A stretch of 22,005 bases of DNA, taken from a virus. The translations under genes were made by a program, and so were the position numbers. The stretch is from positions 1 to 22,005 of IMG/VR virus record IMGVR_UViG_3300021960_005983; one strand, 5' to 3'. Below, in pieces: positions 8,440 through 16,320 of the stretch (position 1 is the stretch's first letter; every line of letters starts with the position of its first letter). The notes under the pieces are model-generated. The model worked only from the letters and a program-made list of their open reading frames with translations, was not told where the DNA came from and made no database searches.

Positions 8440-9033
8440 ATGAAAATAACTAGCTCCACAGGACTAGAAATTAACAGTGCTTTTACTGTTGGAGGAGCAT
8501 CTGGGAAGGCTGCTGGCAAGGAAACAATCTGGATTCCAGCGAGTGCTATGCAGCCCACCACATCAAACGGTTGTTCTGCGCTTACTACTAACGAAATTTC
8601 GGCAAATATGCCAGAAATGGTTGTGTTAGATTTCGACCAGACTTCTGCAGAATATGCTCAATTTAGTATATGTTTTCCTAAATCATGGGACGAGGGAACT
8701 GTAAGTTTTCAATTCTTTTGGTCTGGTATTGCGGCCACTACGGGAGTTACTATGCAACTACAGGGGGTAGCTGTTGATGATAATCAAAATATAAATGGTA
8801 ATGGTTTTGGCACAGCAGTTTCAATTAATGACAATGCTTTAGGAGGTACAAGTAAAATGGCAATAAGTGCTGAAAGTGGCGCAATGACTATTGCAGAGAC
8901 TCCTTCAGAAAATGATATTTGTTATTTTAGACTTGGACGAAATCCTTCTGATGGTAACGATACTATGGCAGGTGATTTGAGACTTCATGGAATTAAATTA
9001 TTTTTCACAACTAATGCAGCAAATGACGCATGA
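8440..9033 (+). CDS. Predicted virion structural protein, beta-sandwich-like (197 aa)
   Basis: The protein carries landmarks of a phage virion protein type that I recall near fibre genes: ETIWIPASAMQPTTSNGCSA at about residues 28-47, MVVLDFDQTSAEYAQFSICF with an expected beta-strand pattern, WDEGTVSFQFFW, a KMAISAESGAMTIAETPSEND segment near 145, and a closing DLRLHGIKLFFTT strand. The pattern suggests an all-beta fold of the carbohydrate-binding or capsid-decoration style. This is a structural guess, not a domain match. It starts after an AAGGA motif and its TGA overlaps the ATG of the next gene (ATGA at 9030-9033), so the two products are probably made in step. It may sit on the fibre tip or serve as an accessory adhesin. 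Confidence 0.72.
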   Translation: MKITSSTGLEINSAFTVGGASGKAAGKETIWIPASAMQPTTSNGCSALTTNEISANMPEMVVLDFDQTSAEYAQFSICFPKSWDEGTVSFQFFWSGIAATTGVTMQLQGVAVDDNQNINGNGFGTAVSINDNALGGTSKMAISAESGAMTIAETPSENDICYFRLGRNPSDGNDTMAGDLRLHGIKLFFTTNAANDA

Positions 9034-9845
9034 CGGGGTTTGGATATAATGTTCATGCCTTTGGCTCCTATCCTAATAGGCGAAGCTGGAGGATAATTAT
9101 GCACACTGATAGTCAAAAATCAAACTGGGGAGGTAATGTTAATAATACCACTTTAACCCAAAGACAGGCTGCTTTTGGAAATCCTGGAGGTAGCACATGG
9201 AGTGGAATTACCACATCAAGCACAGGCGCAGTTAATAGGAATGCTTTTGGTGATGGAGTGGGGCTTTACGATGCCTTTTTTACTCAAGCGGGAATTACTC
9301 ACTTTGCGCTTGTGGATGGAACGGGTTCATTAGGTGATCCTACTTCAAACAATAACTACAGAGTCTACACGCTACATCACGCTTGTACTAATAATATTTA
9401 TGCAACTTTGAAAGATATAGACACTAGAATGAAGGCTAATGTTTGGGCAAACAACGATACTATTTTTGGAACAAATTCTAGCGATGACCCCGTAGCGGGT
9501 ACGGCAACTTCTGGAGTTCTAACCGCATCAGGGGGGACTAGCACATCAATGAATGATAAAGATAATGATCCTAATGTTAATAGTTTTTGCATTTGGGGCA
9601 TAAACAGAGACAGCGATAATGATACTCAAGTTCTTTGTTCGTATAGTGGCAACCTGCAGACTGGAAAAGGCGATGCTTGGCGAGGCCAAAATCCTTCAGA
9701 AACCCACTGGTCGTACTGGGGTAATGACTTTCATTCTAGTAGTGCAGCTCAAACAATTAGCATGAGTACTCAGACAAAGCCGGGGCTTAGTGATAGTGTG
9801 CAAGGAGCTAATACTTTTCCTATATACCTAATAGCATTTGGTTAA
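9030..9845 (+). CDS. Unrecognised 271-aa protein coupled to the preceding virion protein
   Basis: The ATG shares bases with the upstream stop (ATGA). The protein is rich in Asn, Ser, Thr, Gly and Trp, has few Lys, and lacks a signal peptide or membrane segment. Visible landmarks are SWRIIMHTDSQKSNWGG near residues 19-35, VGLYDAFFTQAGITHFALVD near 76-95, VNSFCIWGINRDSDND near 185-200, and HWSYWGNDFHSSSAAQTISM near 226-245. The closing GANTFPIYLIAFG resembles a beta-strand terminus of a surface protein. Composition and position favour an exposed virion protein or adhesin. I do not recognise a family and assign no activity. Confidence 0.7.
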   Translation: MTGFGYNVHAFGSYPNRRSWRIIMHTDSQKSNWGGNVNNTTLTQRQAAFGNPGGSTWSGITTSSTGAVNRNAFGDGVGLYDAFFTQAGITHFALVDGTGSLGDPTSNNNYRVYTLHHACTNNIYATLKDIDTRMKANVWANNDTIFGTNSSDDPVAGTATSGVLTASGGTSTSMNDKDNDPNVNSFCIWGINRDSDNDTQVLCSYSGNLQTGKGDAWRGQNPSETHWSYWGNDFHSSSAAQTISMSTQTKPGLSDSVQGANTFPIYLIAFG

Positions 9846-9850
9846 TAAAA

Positions 9851-10063
9851 ATGATTCATGTATTTGCTTTAATGTTATACATAGGCGCAGGTGAGGACCA
9901 AAAACTTATAAGTGATGATATGTACTTTCGCAAAGTTGAAAGCTGTAATTATTATGCAGAACAACTTATTAAATCTTTTGGTTCTCACCCTAACAATAAC
10001 CCAAAGAGGGCTTACTGCATTCCAAAAGTAGTAGACCCAACAAAAGAACAAATTTACTATTAA
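9851..10063 (+). CDS. Small protein with hydrophobic N-terminus and two cysteines (70 aa)
   Basis: Short ORF between the fibre-associated genes and phoH. Residues 1-13 (MIHVFALMLYIGA) are hydrophobic but short for a membrane helix and are followed by an acidic stretch; the rest is polar, with Cys32 and Cys56 that could form a disulfide if exported. It starts 5 bases after the previous stop without a clear Shine-Dalgarno, so expression may depend on reinitiation. Small proteins of similar layout occur in other marine phages, but I know no function. It could be a short exported or membrane-associated protein; a plain cytosolic protein is equally possible. Confidence 0.6.
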   Translation: MIHVFALMLYIGAGEDQKLISDDMYFRKVESCNYYAEQLIKSFGSHPNNNPKRAYCIPKVVDPTKEQIYY

Positions 10064-10077
10064 AGACAGGAACCTTA

Positions 10078-10761
10078 ATGAGTAAAAGAAAATCTCGCTA
10101 TGCAACTAAAAGTAATGTACATCGTATCGGCTTTCATGTTATTCCTAAAAACGAAAAACAAGACCGATTAGTGCGTTCTATTAAAGCTTATCCTCTTACA
10201 GTCACTATTGGCTGTGCTGGGACAGGTAAGACTTATTGCAGTGCTGGCACTGTTGCTTCTCTATTTTTGCAAGGAAAACACAATAAAATTGTTGTTACAA
10301 GAGCTAACGTTCCTACAGGCAAAAGTTTAGGACATTTTCCTGGGACTATTCAGGATAAAATGACTCCTTGGCTCTTGCCTATGTTAGAAGTTTTCCAAGA
10401 AGCGTTTGGCAAAGATAAGTATAAGTATATGATGAATAAAAGCGAAATTGAAATACAACCCATTGAAACGATAAGAGGACGATCATATAAGGATTCTTTA
10501 GTTCTTGTAGATGAAGCTCAAAACTTAACTGTAGATGAGCTTAAAGCAATTAGTACTCGTCTTGGGGAAAACTCTAAGTTAGTTTTAATGGGAGACCCTG
10601 CTCAGTCAGATGTTCGTAAAGGTCAAGATTTGTTAAAGTTTTGTTCTTTAGTTAAAAAAAATAATATTTCTTTACCAGTAATTAAGTTTAGTGTAGACGA
10701 TATTGTTAGAAGTGATATTGTTGCAGAATTGGTAAGAATGTTTATAAAAGAAAAAATCTAA
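10078..10761 (+). CDS. phoH: PhoH-like P-loop ATPase (227 aa)
   Basis: PhoH-family NTPase. The Walker A motif GCAGTGKT is at residues 45-52, the Walker B segment LVLVDEAQNL ends with D145-E146, and a sensor-like MGDPAQSD is at 171-178. The conserved TRANVPTGKSLGHFPGT and IETIRGRSY stretches are also present. The length suits a single PhoH domain with no added RNA-binding or PIN domain. PhoH proteins are ATPases related to superfamily 1 helicases and occur in many marine phages; their role in phages is unsettled (RNA metabolism or phosphate stress have been proposed). An AGGAA precedes the ATG. It lies inside the structural region rather than with replication genes, which implies late co-expression with tail genes unless it has its own promoter. 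Confidence 0.93.
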   Translation: MSKRKSRYATKSNVHRIGFHVIPKNEKQDRLVRSIKAYPLTVTIGCAGTGKTYCSAGTVASLFLQGKHNKIVVTRANVPTGKSLGHFPGTIQDKMTPWLLPMLEVFQEAFGKDKYKYMMNKSEIEIQPIETIRGRSYKDSLVLVDEAQNLTVDELKAISTRLGENSKLVLMGDPAQSDVRKGQDLLKFCSLVKKNNISLPVIKFSVDDIVRSDIVAELVRMFIKEKI

Positions 10762-10780
10762 GACAAGACAGGAGTATTAC

Positions 10781-11254
10781 ATGTATTACACAAAAAAAGA
10801 AATAGAGATCGCTATAGAAGAAGCAACTAGAATTTTAACTGAAAAGTCTAAGACTGTAAAAAAGTTTACTTATGGTTATAATGATTGTTTCTCTTTTCTT
10901 GTTGAGTATGACAAAGCCCTTAGAAAAAACAAAACAACTAAGTTGCAAAAGTTTTTTAGTTGCTTTGGTGAGTATAAAGATCCTAAAGAGTGGCTTGCAA
11001 ATATGAAATCTAGTGGGTTTGATGATAAAAATGACCTTGCACTTCATATTGGGTATGAACCTGCAAAACAAAAACGACCTAAACTCGGTGATATTGCTTG
11101 TCAAATGATAAAGGAAAACGTAGGCATTTTCATGGTTGCAGGGAAAACTCACTGGGTTTCTACTTGCCCCTCTAACAACGGTATTTATAATACTCGGCGT
11201 ATTCTTCCTTATGAAACTCAGTTACTTTTTCTTGCAACCCCTCTTAGGAGCTAA
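10781..11254 (+). CDS. DUF6950-like putative tail cysteine peptidase (157 aa)
   Basis: The protein resembles the NlpC/P60-related DUF6950 proteins of phage tail modules. YGYNDCFSF places a likely nucleophile Cys36 at the start of a helix, RPKLGDIAC (99-107) matches the usual GD turn, and KTHWVS gives a candidate His124. Such proteins lie next to tail-tip genes and are thought to cleave or bind peptidoglycan peptides during tail assembly or DNA entry. A clear AGGAG precedes the ATG. The hub and J-like genes that follow support the tail assignment. The Cys/His pair is an assignment from motif spacing, so activity is inferred; a degenerate, purely structural version cannot be ruled out. Confidence 0.75.
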   Translation: MYYTKKEIEIAIEEATRILTEKSKTVKKFTYGYNDCFSFLVEYDKALRKNKTTKLQKFFSCFGEYKDPKEWLANMKSSGFDDKNDLALHIGYEPAKQKRPKLGDIACQMIKENVGIFMVAGKTHWVSTCPSNNGIYNTRRILPYETQLLFLATPLRS

Positions 11255-11257
11255 AAA

Positions 11258-11860
11258 ATGGCAACTTACTATTACAACGGTGCTCAAATTTTAGCACCCT
11301 TTTCAATTATTTCAAACAGTCCTGTTTATGAGTCTGACACAGTTTCTCTTAAAAGACTTAGATCGTCTCAAGGTCATCAACGCTGGGAACTTTCTTTTGA
11401 GTGTATAGCTAATGATAATCTTGCAGACTTATTCATTGATTCAATCAAAGATTTAGACACTGCTGATAGCATGATTATGCCTCAATTTAAAGAAGTAGAA
11501 GACCTTTGTACTCTTTCAGGAACAGCAACAGTTACTTCAACAACAGCAGTTAATGCTAGCTCTGTAACAATAACTAATACAAGTATAAACGGAGTTTTAA
11601 AAAAAGGTAGTTTTGTAAAGTTTAGCAATCATTCTAAGGTTTACACCTTAACTGCAGACTTAAATATGAGTTTAAGTGGAAACCAATCGGTTTTAATTTT
11701 CCCAAAATTAGTTAAAGAAGTTCCTGCAAACAGCACTATGAATTATGGTAGTAATTGTGTAATTTCTTATTTTAAAGAAATAACTGACCTTAAAGGAATG
11801 TCTTTTGCAGACGGAATTCTTGCAGATATGGGCAGTATTAACTTAACGGAGGCGCTCTAA
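11258..11860 (+). CDS. Minor tail protein of the tail-tip module (200 aa)
   Basis: Strand-rich protein starting MATYYYNGAQILAPFS, with a charged LKRLRSSQGHQRWEL segment near residues 32-46 that is typical of phage distal tail proteins. In the middle, GVLKKGSFVKFSNHSKVYTL (about 109-128) resembles the small beta-barrel insertion of minor tail proteins, where a GD(F/Y)-x-x-F and a KVY strand recur. The C-terminal part continues in strands and ends at an overlap with the next gene. It probably contributes to the distal tail ring or the link between tail tube and hub. The start follows TTAGGAG at the very end of the preceding gene. Family naming is by resemblance only. Confidence 0.72.
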   Translation: MATYYYNGAQILAPFSIISNSPVYESDTVSLKRLRSSQGHQRWELSFECIANDNLADLFIDSIKDLDTADSMIMPQFKEVEDLCTLSGTATVTSTTAVNASSVTITNTSINGVLKKGSFVKFSNHSKVYTLTADLNMSLSGNQSVLIFPKLVKEVPANSTMNYGSNCVISYFKEITDLKGMSFADGILADMGSINLTEAL

Positions 11861-12459
11861 TGAGAACCTTTTCTAGTACTGTACAGGGGTTAATTAATAG
11901 CAACCATCTTGATTTTTTCTATCTTCTTGAGTTAAATCTTTCTAATGATTATTTTTTTACAACAGCAAGTCATGACATACACCATTCAAGCTTTACCTCT
12001 TTGCCTATTGGTTGTTCTATTCCTAGTAATAGGGCATTTCTATCTGATGGCGGGATTATTACTATAGACACTCCTAAGTTTAGTAGCACTGTTGATAGAG
12101 AAGCTTATAGAATTACTTTAACTGATCTTAATGATGTAATGTTAACAGAGTTTGAAACAAATGTAGTAGGTAAACCTATTACTGCTTGGTTAGGTTTTTA
12201 TGATAATAACTATCAACCGCTGTTAAATACTAATGATATTCTTGTAGCCTATAAAGGTTTTGTTGATGGACCTGCAATCGCAAATGACTGGGAAAATAAA
12301 GTTGCTACTTTAGAGGGTACTTCTCCTATGTCCGACTTAGACAGAGTTAATAGTTTTTTAACAAGTAGAGATGGAATGGATCAAGTTTCTTCTACAGACA
12401 CTTCTTTTGATAGTATTTATACAGACTCAGCTTTAGAAATTAAGTGGGGAAAAGTTTAA
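11860..12459 (+). CDS. Tail hub protein, DUF2163/BR0599-like (199 aa)
   Basis: The N-terminus MRTFSSTVQGLINSNHLDFFYLL has the layout of hub proteins in which a short helix precedes the first strands. Other landmarks are PSNRAFLSDGGIITIDTP, FVDGPAIANDW near residues 136-146, and the C-terminal signature D-S-I-Y-T-D-S-A-L-E-I-K-W-G-K that matches the FDS..WG ending of DUF2163-like tail proteins. These proteins sit between the tail tube and the J-like protein in siphoviruses and gene transfer agents. The ATG overlaps the upstream stop (TAATG) with GGAGG about 8 bases before it, so translation is coupled to the preceding tail gene. The DUF2163-type peptidase segment of larger homologues is not evident. 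Confidence 0.72.
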   Translation: MRTFSSTVQGLINSNHLDFFYLLELNLSNDYFFTTASHDIHHSSFTSLPIGCSIPSNRAFLSDGGIITIDTPKFSSTVDREAYRITLTDLNDVMLTEFETNVVGKPITAWLGFYDNNYQPLLNTNDILVAYKGFVDGPAIANDWENKVATLEGTSPMSDLDRVNSFLTSRDGMDQVSSTDTSFDSIYTDSALEIKWGKV

Positions 12460-12998
12460 TGAATGAAGTAGTACTTAAAGAGGATTTTGAAGTAAGGTCT
12501 AAAATTTTTGCACTAGAGTTAGCTCTTGACAACGCTCTTCTCAAAGAAGAAGAAGTCAAATCTTTTAAAGATAACGATATAACGTATAAACATTTGTTTA
12601 CAGAAAAACATCCAAAGCACAACGTAGGGCTGTATGCAAGAGAAATGACTGCTGTTAAAGGTTCTGTAATAATTGGTTACATTCACAAAGATTCTCACAT
12701 TACCTTTTTAAATAAAGGCAAAATGAAAATTTTATCAGAAAGTAACGGATCTCAAGAGTTAACAGCGCCTTGTTCTTTTGTTTCCCCTGCAGGGATTAGA
12801 CGAGCAATTCACTGTCTAGAAGACTGTATTATGACCTGTGTATATATTTCTAGTAATCCTGAAACAGACAAAGAAAATCTTTCTAAACAACTCAAAGAAG
12901 ATCTGACTTCTTTTGAAGAAACTCTTTACACAGATGATTACAAGGAAGTAGGCTTACTGCCTCCAATCCCTAACTACAAAGGAATTTTATCATGGTAG
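12459..12998 (+). CDS. Cupin-like protein inserted in the tail-tip module (179 aa)
   Basis: I place the start at the ATG at 12459, which overlaps the hub gene's stop (TAATG); an in-frame ATG 15 bases upstream would only add MGKSL. Residues about 55-130 look like a single cupin barrel: REMTAVKGSVIIGYIHK, then His76 and His80 in GYIHKDSHITFLNKGKMKIL (motif 1-like), and CSFVSPAGIRRAIHCLED (motif 2-like, Pro110, Gly112, His118). The motif 1 glutamate is not obvious, so metal binding is uncertain. The N-terminal 50 residues are helical and charged, and the C-terminus carries LLPPIPNYKG. Similar cupin-like proteins are found in tail regions of some marine phages. The role could be structural, sugar-binding or enzymatic; I cannot decide. 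It overlaps the next gene by 7 bases. Confidence 0.7.
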   Translation: MNEVVLKEDFEVRSKIFALELALDNALLKEEEVKSFKDNDITYKHLFTEKHPKHNVGLYAREMTAVKGSVIIGYIHKDSHITFLNKGKMKILSESNGSQELTAPCSFVSPAGIRRAIHCLEDCIMTCVYISSNPETDKENLSKQLKEDLTSFEETLYTDDYKEVGLLPPIPNYKGILSW

Positions 12999-15900
12999 GA
13001 GCAAAGACAGGAGCCGTACTTATTGCTGGCATGTCTGTTTCAACAGTTATTACAATAGCTTCTATTGGTTATCAACTGTACAGTGCTAACAAAATGAAGA
13101 AAAAAATGAGAGCACAACAGGCTGCTGCTGCTGCAGAAGCTGAAAAACGGAAAGGCTTTAAGCTTCCTATTAGGGGAGAAATTACGTATCTTCCTGTAGC
13201 TTACGGTAAACAAATGTTAGGGGGCGTAGAAGCAGCTCATAGAACTAATAACACATATCCTGGTGGTAGCGGTGGCACAGCCTTTTCAAATAACTTTAGT
13301 TCAAGTTCTCAAAGTGGATCTAAAAACGAATTTTTAGGAGTACAAACAGCACTGTGTCATAGCGGAATCGAAGGGGTAGTTGATGTAGATGTAAACGAAT
13401 CTCGTTATAACTATACTAAAGCCAAATTTAATCATAGATTTCATACTTACTCTACAGGAGGAACAGCAGACTCTGCTTCAACCAACTTTGGTTTTCCTTC
13501 TACTAACAAATTTTCTAACTGTGCTTGGGTGAGTAGTTTTTATAAGTTAAACAGAGACGAAGTAAATTATAATGGAATTCCACAGTCTCAGTTTATTTTA
13601 AAAGGACAAAAAATTCATTCAATCGTTAGAAGTGGTTCAGTAGGAAACTACACTTACGCTCTTTCAGCCTCTAAAACTTTTTCTAACAATCCTGCTTTAG
13701 TTCTTTTAGATTACTTAATCTCTAGTGAATACGGGCGAGGCTTACCTGTAGTAAATAACGTACCTCCAGATATAGACTTAGAAACGTTTTATCATGCTGC
13801 AGAAGTTTGCAATACTACAGTTAGAACCGCTGCTGTTATTGGTGGTCGAGTAAACGGAGTTAAACCTTTTCAAGAATACTCTTCTTTAAGCCAATTTCCT
13901 AATATAACTAGTGGAACTTCTGCCCCTGCAGACGAAAACAGAACTGCCGAAGACTTAGCAGGGTATATTTATAAAGCTACTGATACTGGAATTTTTTATT
14001 CTTGGTCAGGAGGAAGCTACAGTATAACTACTGTTAATACTAGAAACTTACCTCTTTATGAGTGTAACATGAGTCTTGACACCTCTGCAAGTATTAGAGA
14101 AAATATTGAAAGTATTTTAGATACAATGGGGTTAGCAGAGTTAACTTGGTCTTCTGAAGGAAAATATAAACTTTTATTAGAATATCCTACAACTGCAGCC
14201 CAAACTCTTGCTCTTGTTGCTCCAGAACACAGGTTTACAGAGGATGATGTTGTAAACAAAGAGCTTGAAATAAGTTGGCCAGCTGCAAATGATCGCTATA
14301 ATCAAGTTACTGTACAGTTTGCAAACGAACATGAAGACTTTAAAGAAGATTCTATAACCTTCCCAAAGACAGGTAGCTCTGTTCATAATACTTTTTTAAC
14401 TGAAGACAATCAACAACCTTTTACTGCAGACATTTCAGGTACAGGTATAACTGATCCTTATCATGCTTTAGCGAAGGCAGAGCAAGAAGTTCGGCAGTCA
14501 AGAGAAATGAAGACTATGTCTGTAACTGTAGGAACTGCTGGGTTTAGCTTAGAGCCAGGAGATTACATTAGCCTTTACTCCTCTTTGGCGGGTATTGGAG
14601 CCTCTGTTAGTAATCCTGAAGTTTTTAAAATTTTCTCAGTAAAGTTTCAAGACAATCTTACAGTTAAGTTAGAAGCTTACTGTTTTAAACACACTATGCT
14701 AGCTTGGAATGTAAACGATGATATTGCATACGTTTCTCCTCCTGAGTTTGACTTTACAATAGAGGAGCCTACAAACTTTTCAACTACTCCAGGAACTCTT
14801 ATAGGAGCAGACGGTACAGTTACTCCTTATGTAGATGTTGCTTGGAATCATACAGGTGCATATCAATTTGAACTTCAATACAAAAAGACTACAGATTCTA
14901 ATTACACTTCTGTTTTTACCAGACTTACTAGTCATCGAATTTTAAACACAGAGACAGGTGTAGACTACGATATTAGAGTTCGTGCATCTAATGCTTCAGG
15001 AATTACTAGTACTGGTTATGCTTCTGCAACCACTACGGTTACTGCAAAAACTACAAATCCAGGAGTGCCTACCTTTGTTTCTGGTAATGTTGTAGGTATT
15101 TACAAAGGGTTTGATATCAGTTGGACTCCACCCAATGATAAAGACTATTCTGGAGTTGAAGTTTGGGAATCTCCTAATAACATTTTTAGTAATGCAGTTA
15201 AGGTTGGAACAAGTATTGGATCTTCTTTTGTTAGAAATAATTTAGGTACAAATGTAACAAAGTTTTACTGGATTAGATCTGTTGATACTACAGGAAACTT
15301 TTCAGCTTATGTTGGACCTCAATCTGCTACAACAGAATTTATTGACAATAACTCTTTTGAAACTGGAATAAGAGATCTTTTTGAAGATCAAGGTCTTAAC
15401 GCTATAGTCTCTGTTTCTTCTTTGCCTACTAGCCCCGCACCTTCTGTAGGAGATACTGTTTTCTTAACAACTGATGGAAAACTTTATCGTTATAGCGGAA
15501 GTGCTTGGGTAGTAATTTTATCAGAAGTAGATGGTGCGGATATTACTGGAACTATTAGTGGAACTCAAATTAGTGACAACGCAATTACTACTAATAAAAT
15601 AGCAGCAAACGCTATTACAGGTAGTAAAATAACAGCTAATACAATAACAGGCGGCTTGCTAGCAACCTCTGGAATAATTTCTCAGTCTGCTCAGATTAAT
15701 AATGGAGTTATTTCCAACGCTCAAATTGGGAATCTTGCAGTAGATGCCGCTAAAATTAGTGATCTTACTGTTAGTCGTATAAAAATTGTTGACGGAGCAG
15801 TTGCCGATCTTGGTGTTACTAGCGCAGGTACTAGAACTATTACACGGCCCTATTTAACTCCTATGCCAATGTCATCTATTAATGGATATGGCGGTCATAA

Positions 15901-16318
15901 TATACTTCACACGTTAACAGTACCAGTTGTACAAAACGTACCAATTTTTCTTAGCTTCTATATGAAATATAGAGAGGCTGCAGGAGCATATGGTTTACCT
16001 GTTAATACTAAATACCATGAAGTACAGGTTACGATGCAACGAGTAATAAACGGAGTTGCCCAAACTTCTTCCTATGCAAGCTCAATAGTAAATTTCCAAA
16101 GGTTTTACAGACCAACCAATTACCTTCGTACAGGAAGTGATCAGTTTTCAGTAAACGATGTTGCTGTTCCAACTTCTTCTGGAAACCATACTTTTCAGGT
16201 TAAACTAGTAGGAATTGTTAAAGACATGAGTAACGGCAACACTGATCATACTTCCGCAAACGAAAACAGAACTCTTATTTATCGTTCTTTCTTTTCTATA
16301 CAATCGATTGTGAAATAA
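12992..16318 (+). CDS. J-like tail tip / host-specificity protein with fibronectin III domains (1108 aa)
   Basis: Large central tail-tip protein. Residues about 5-30 form a hydrophobic segment followed by a basic, Ala-rich stretch, a feature of many J-like N-termini. RGEITYLPVAYGKQMLGGV (about 61-79) matches the conserved entry of the tail-tip fold. Residues about 350-590, with GLAELTWSSEGKYKLLL, NRYNQVTV-like strands (DRYNQVTVQF) and LEPGDYISL, resemble the Phage-tail_3 hub region. Two fibronectin type III domains follow (about 592-685 and 688-785; YWIRSVDTTGN at the end of the second). Next is a DGKLYRYSGSAWV motif (about 830-845), then ITTNKIAANAITGSKITANT repeats (about 865-890), and a distal C-terminal domain (about 960-1108). 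It probably plugs the tail tube and contacts the receptor. AAGGA precedes the ATG. Confidence 0.9.
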   Translation: MVGAKTGAVLIAGMSVSTVITIASIGYQLYSANKMKKKMRAQQAAAAAEAEKRKGFKLPIRGEITYLPVAYGKQMLGGVEAAHRTNNTYPGGSGGTAFSNNFSSSSQSGSKNEFLGVQTALCHSGIEGVVDVDVNESRYNYTKAKFNHRFHTYSTGGTADSASTNFGFPSTNKFSNCAWVSSFYKLNRDEVNYNGIPQSQFILKGQKIHSIVRSGSVGNYTYALSASKTFSNNPALVLLDYLISSEYGRGLPVVNNVPPDIDLETFYHAAEVCNTTVRTAAVIGGRVNGVKPFQEYSSLSQFPNITSGTSAPADENRTAEDLAGYIYKATDTGIFYSWSGGSYSITTVNTRNLPLYECNMSLDTSASIRENIESILDTMGLAELTWSSEGKYKLLLEYPTTAAQTLALVAPEHRFTEDDVVNKELEISWPAANDRYNQVTVQFANEHEDFKEDSITFPKTGSSVHNTFLTEDNQQPFTADISGTGITDPYHALAKAEQEVRQSREMKTMSVTVGTAGFSLEPGDYISLYSSLAGIGASVSNPEVFKIFSVKFQDNLTVKLEAYCFKHTMLAWNVNDDIAYVSPPEFDFTIEEPTNFSTTPGTLIGADGTVTPYVDVAWNHTGAYQFELQYKKTTDSNYTSVFTRLTSHRILNTETGVDYDIRVRASNASGITSTGYASATTTVTAKTTNPGVPTFVSGNVVGIYKGFDISWTPPNDKDYSGVEVWESPNNIFSNAVKVGTSIGSSFVRNNLGTNVTKFYWIRSVDTTGNFSAYVGPQSATTEFIDNNSFETGIRDLFEDQGLNAIVSVSSLPTSPAPSVGDTVFLTTDGKLYRYSGSAWVVILSEVDGADITGTISGTQISDNAITTNKIAANAITGSKITANTITGGLLATSGIISQSAQINNGVISNAQIGNLAVDAAKISDLTVSRIKIVDGAVADLGVTSAGTRTITRPYLTPMPMSSINGYGGHNILHTLTVPVVQNVPIFLSFYMKYREAAGAYGLPVNTKYHEVQVTMQRVINGVAQTSSYASSIVNFQRFYRPTNYLRTGSDQFSVNDVAVPTSSGNHTFQVKLVGIVKDMSNGNTDHTSANENRTLIYRSFFSIQSIVK

Positions 16319-16320
16319 CT

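Noticed and set aside
10645-10660. A-run in phoH as a programmed frameshift site
   Set aside because: The phoH frame stays intact to a normal C-terminus and no extended product is available in the shifted frame.
12444-12458. Earlier ATG for the cupin-like gene at 12444
   Set aside because: It adds only MGKSL inside the hub gene; the TAATG junction at 12457-12461 fits the pattern of neighbouring genes.
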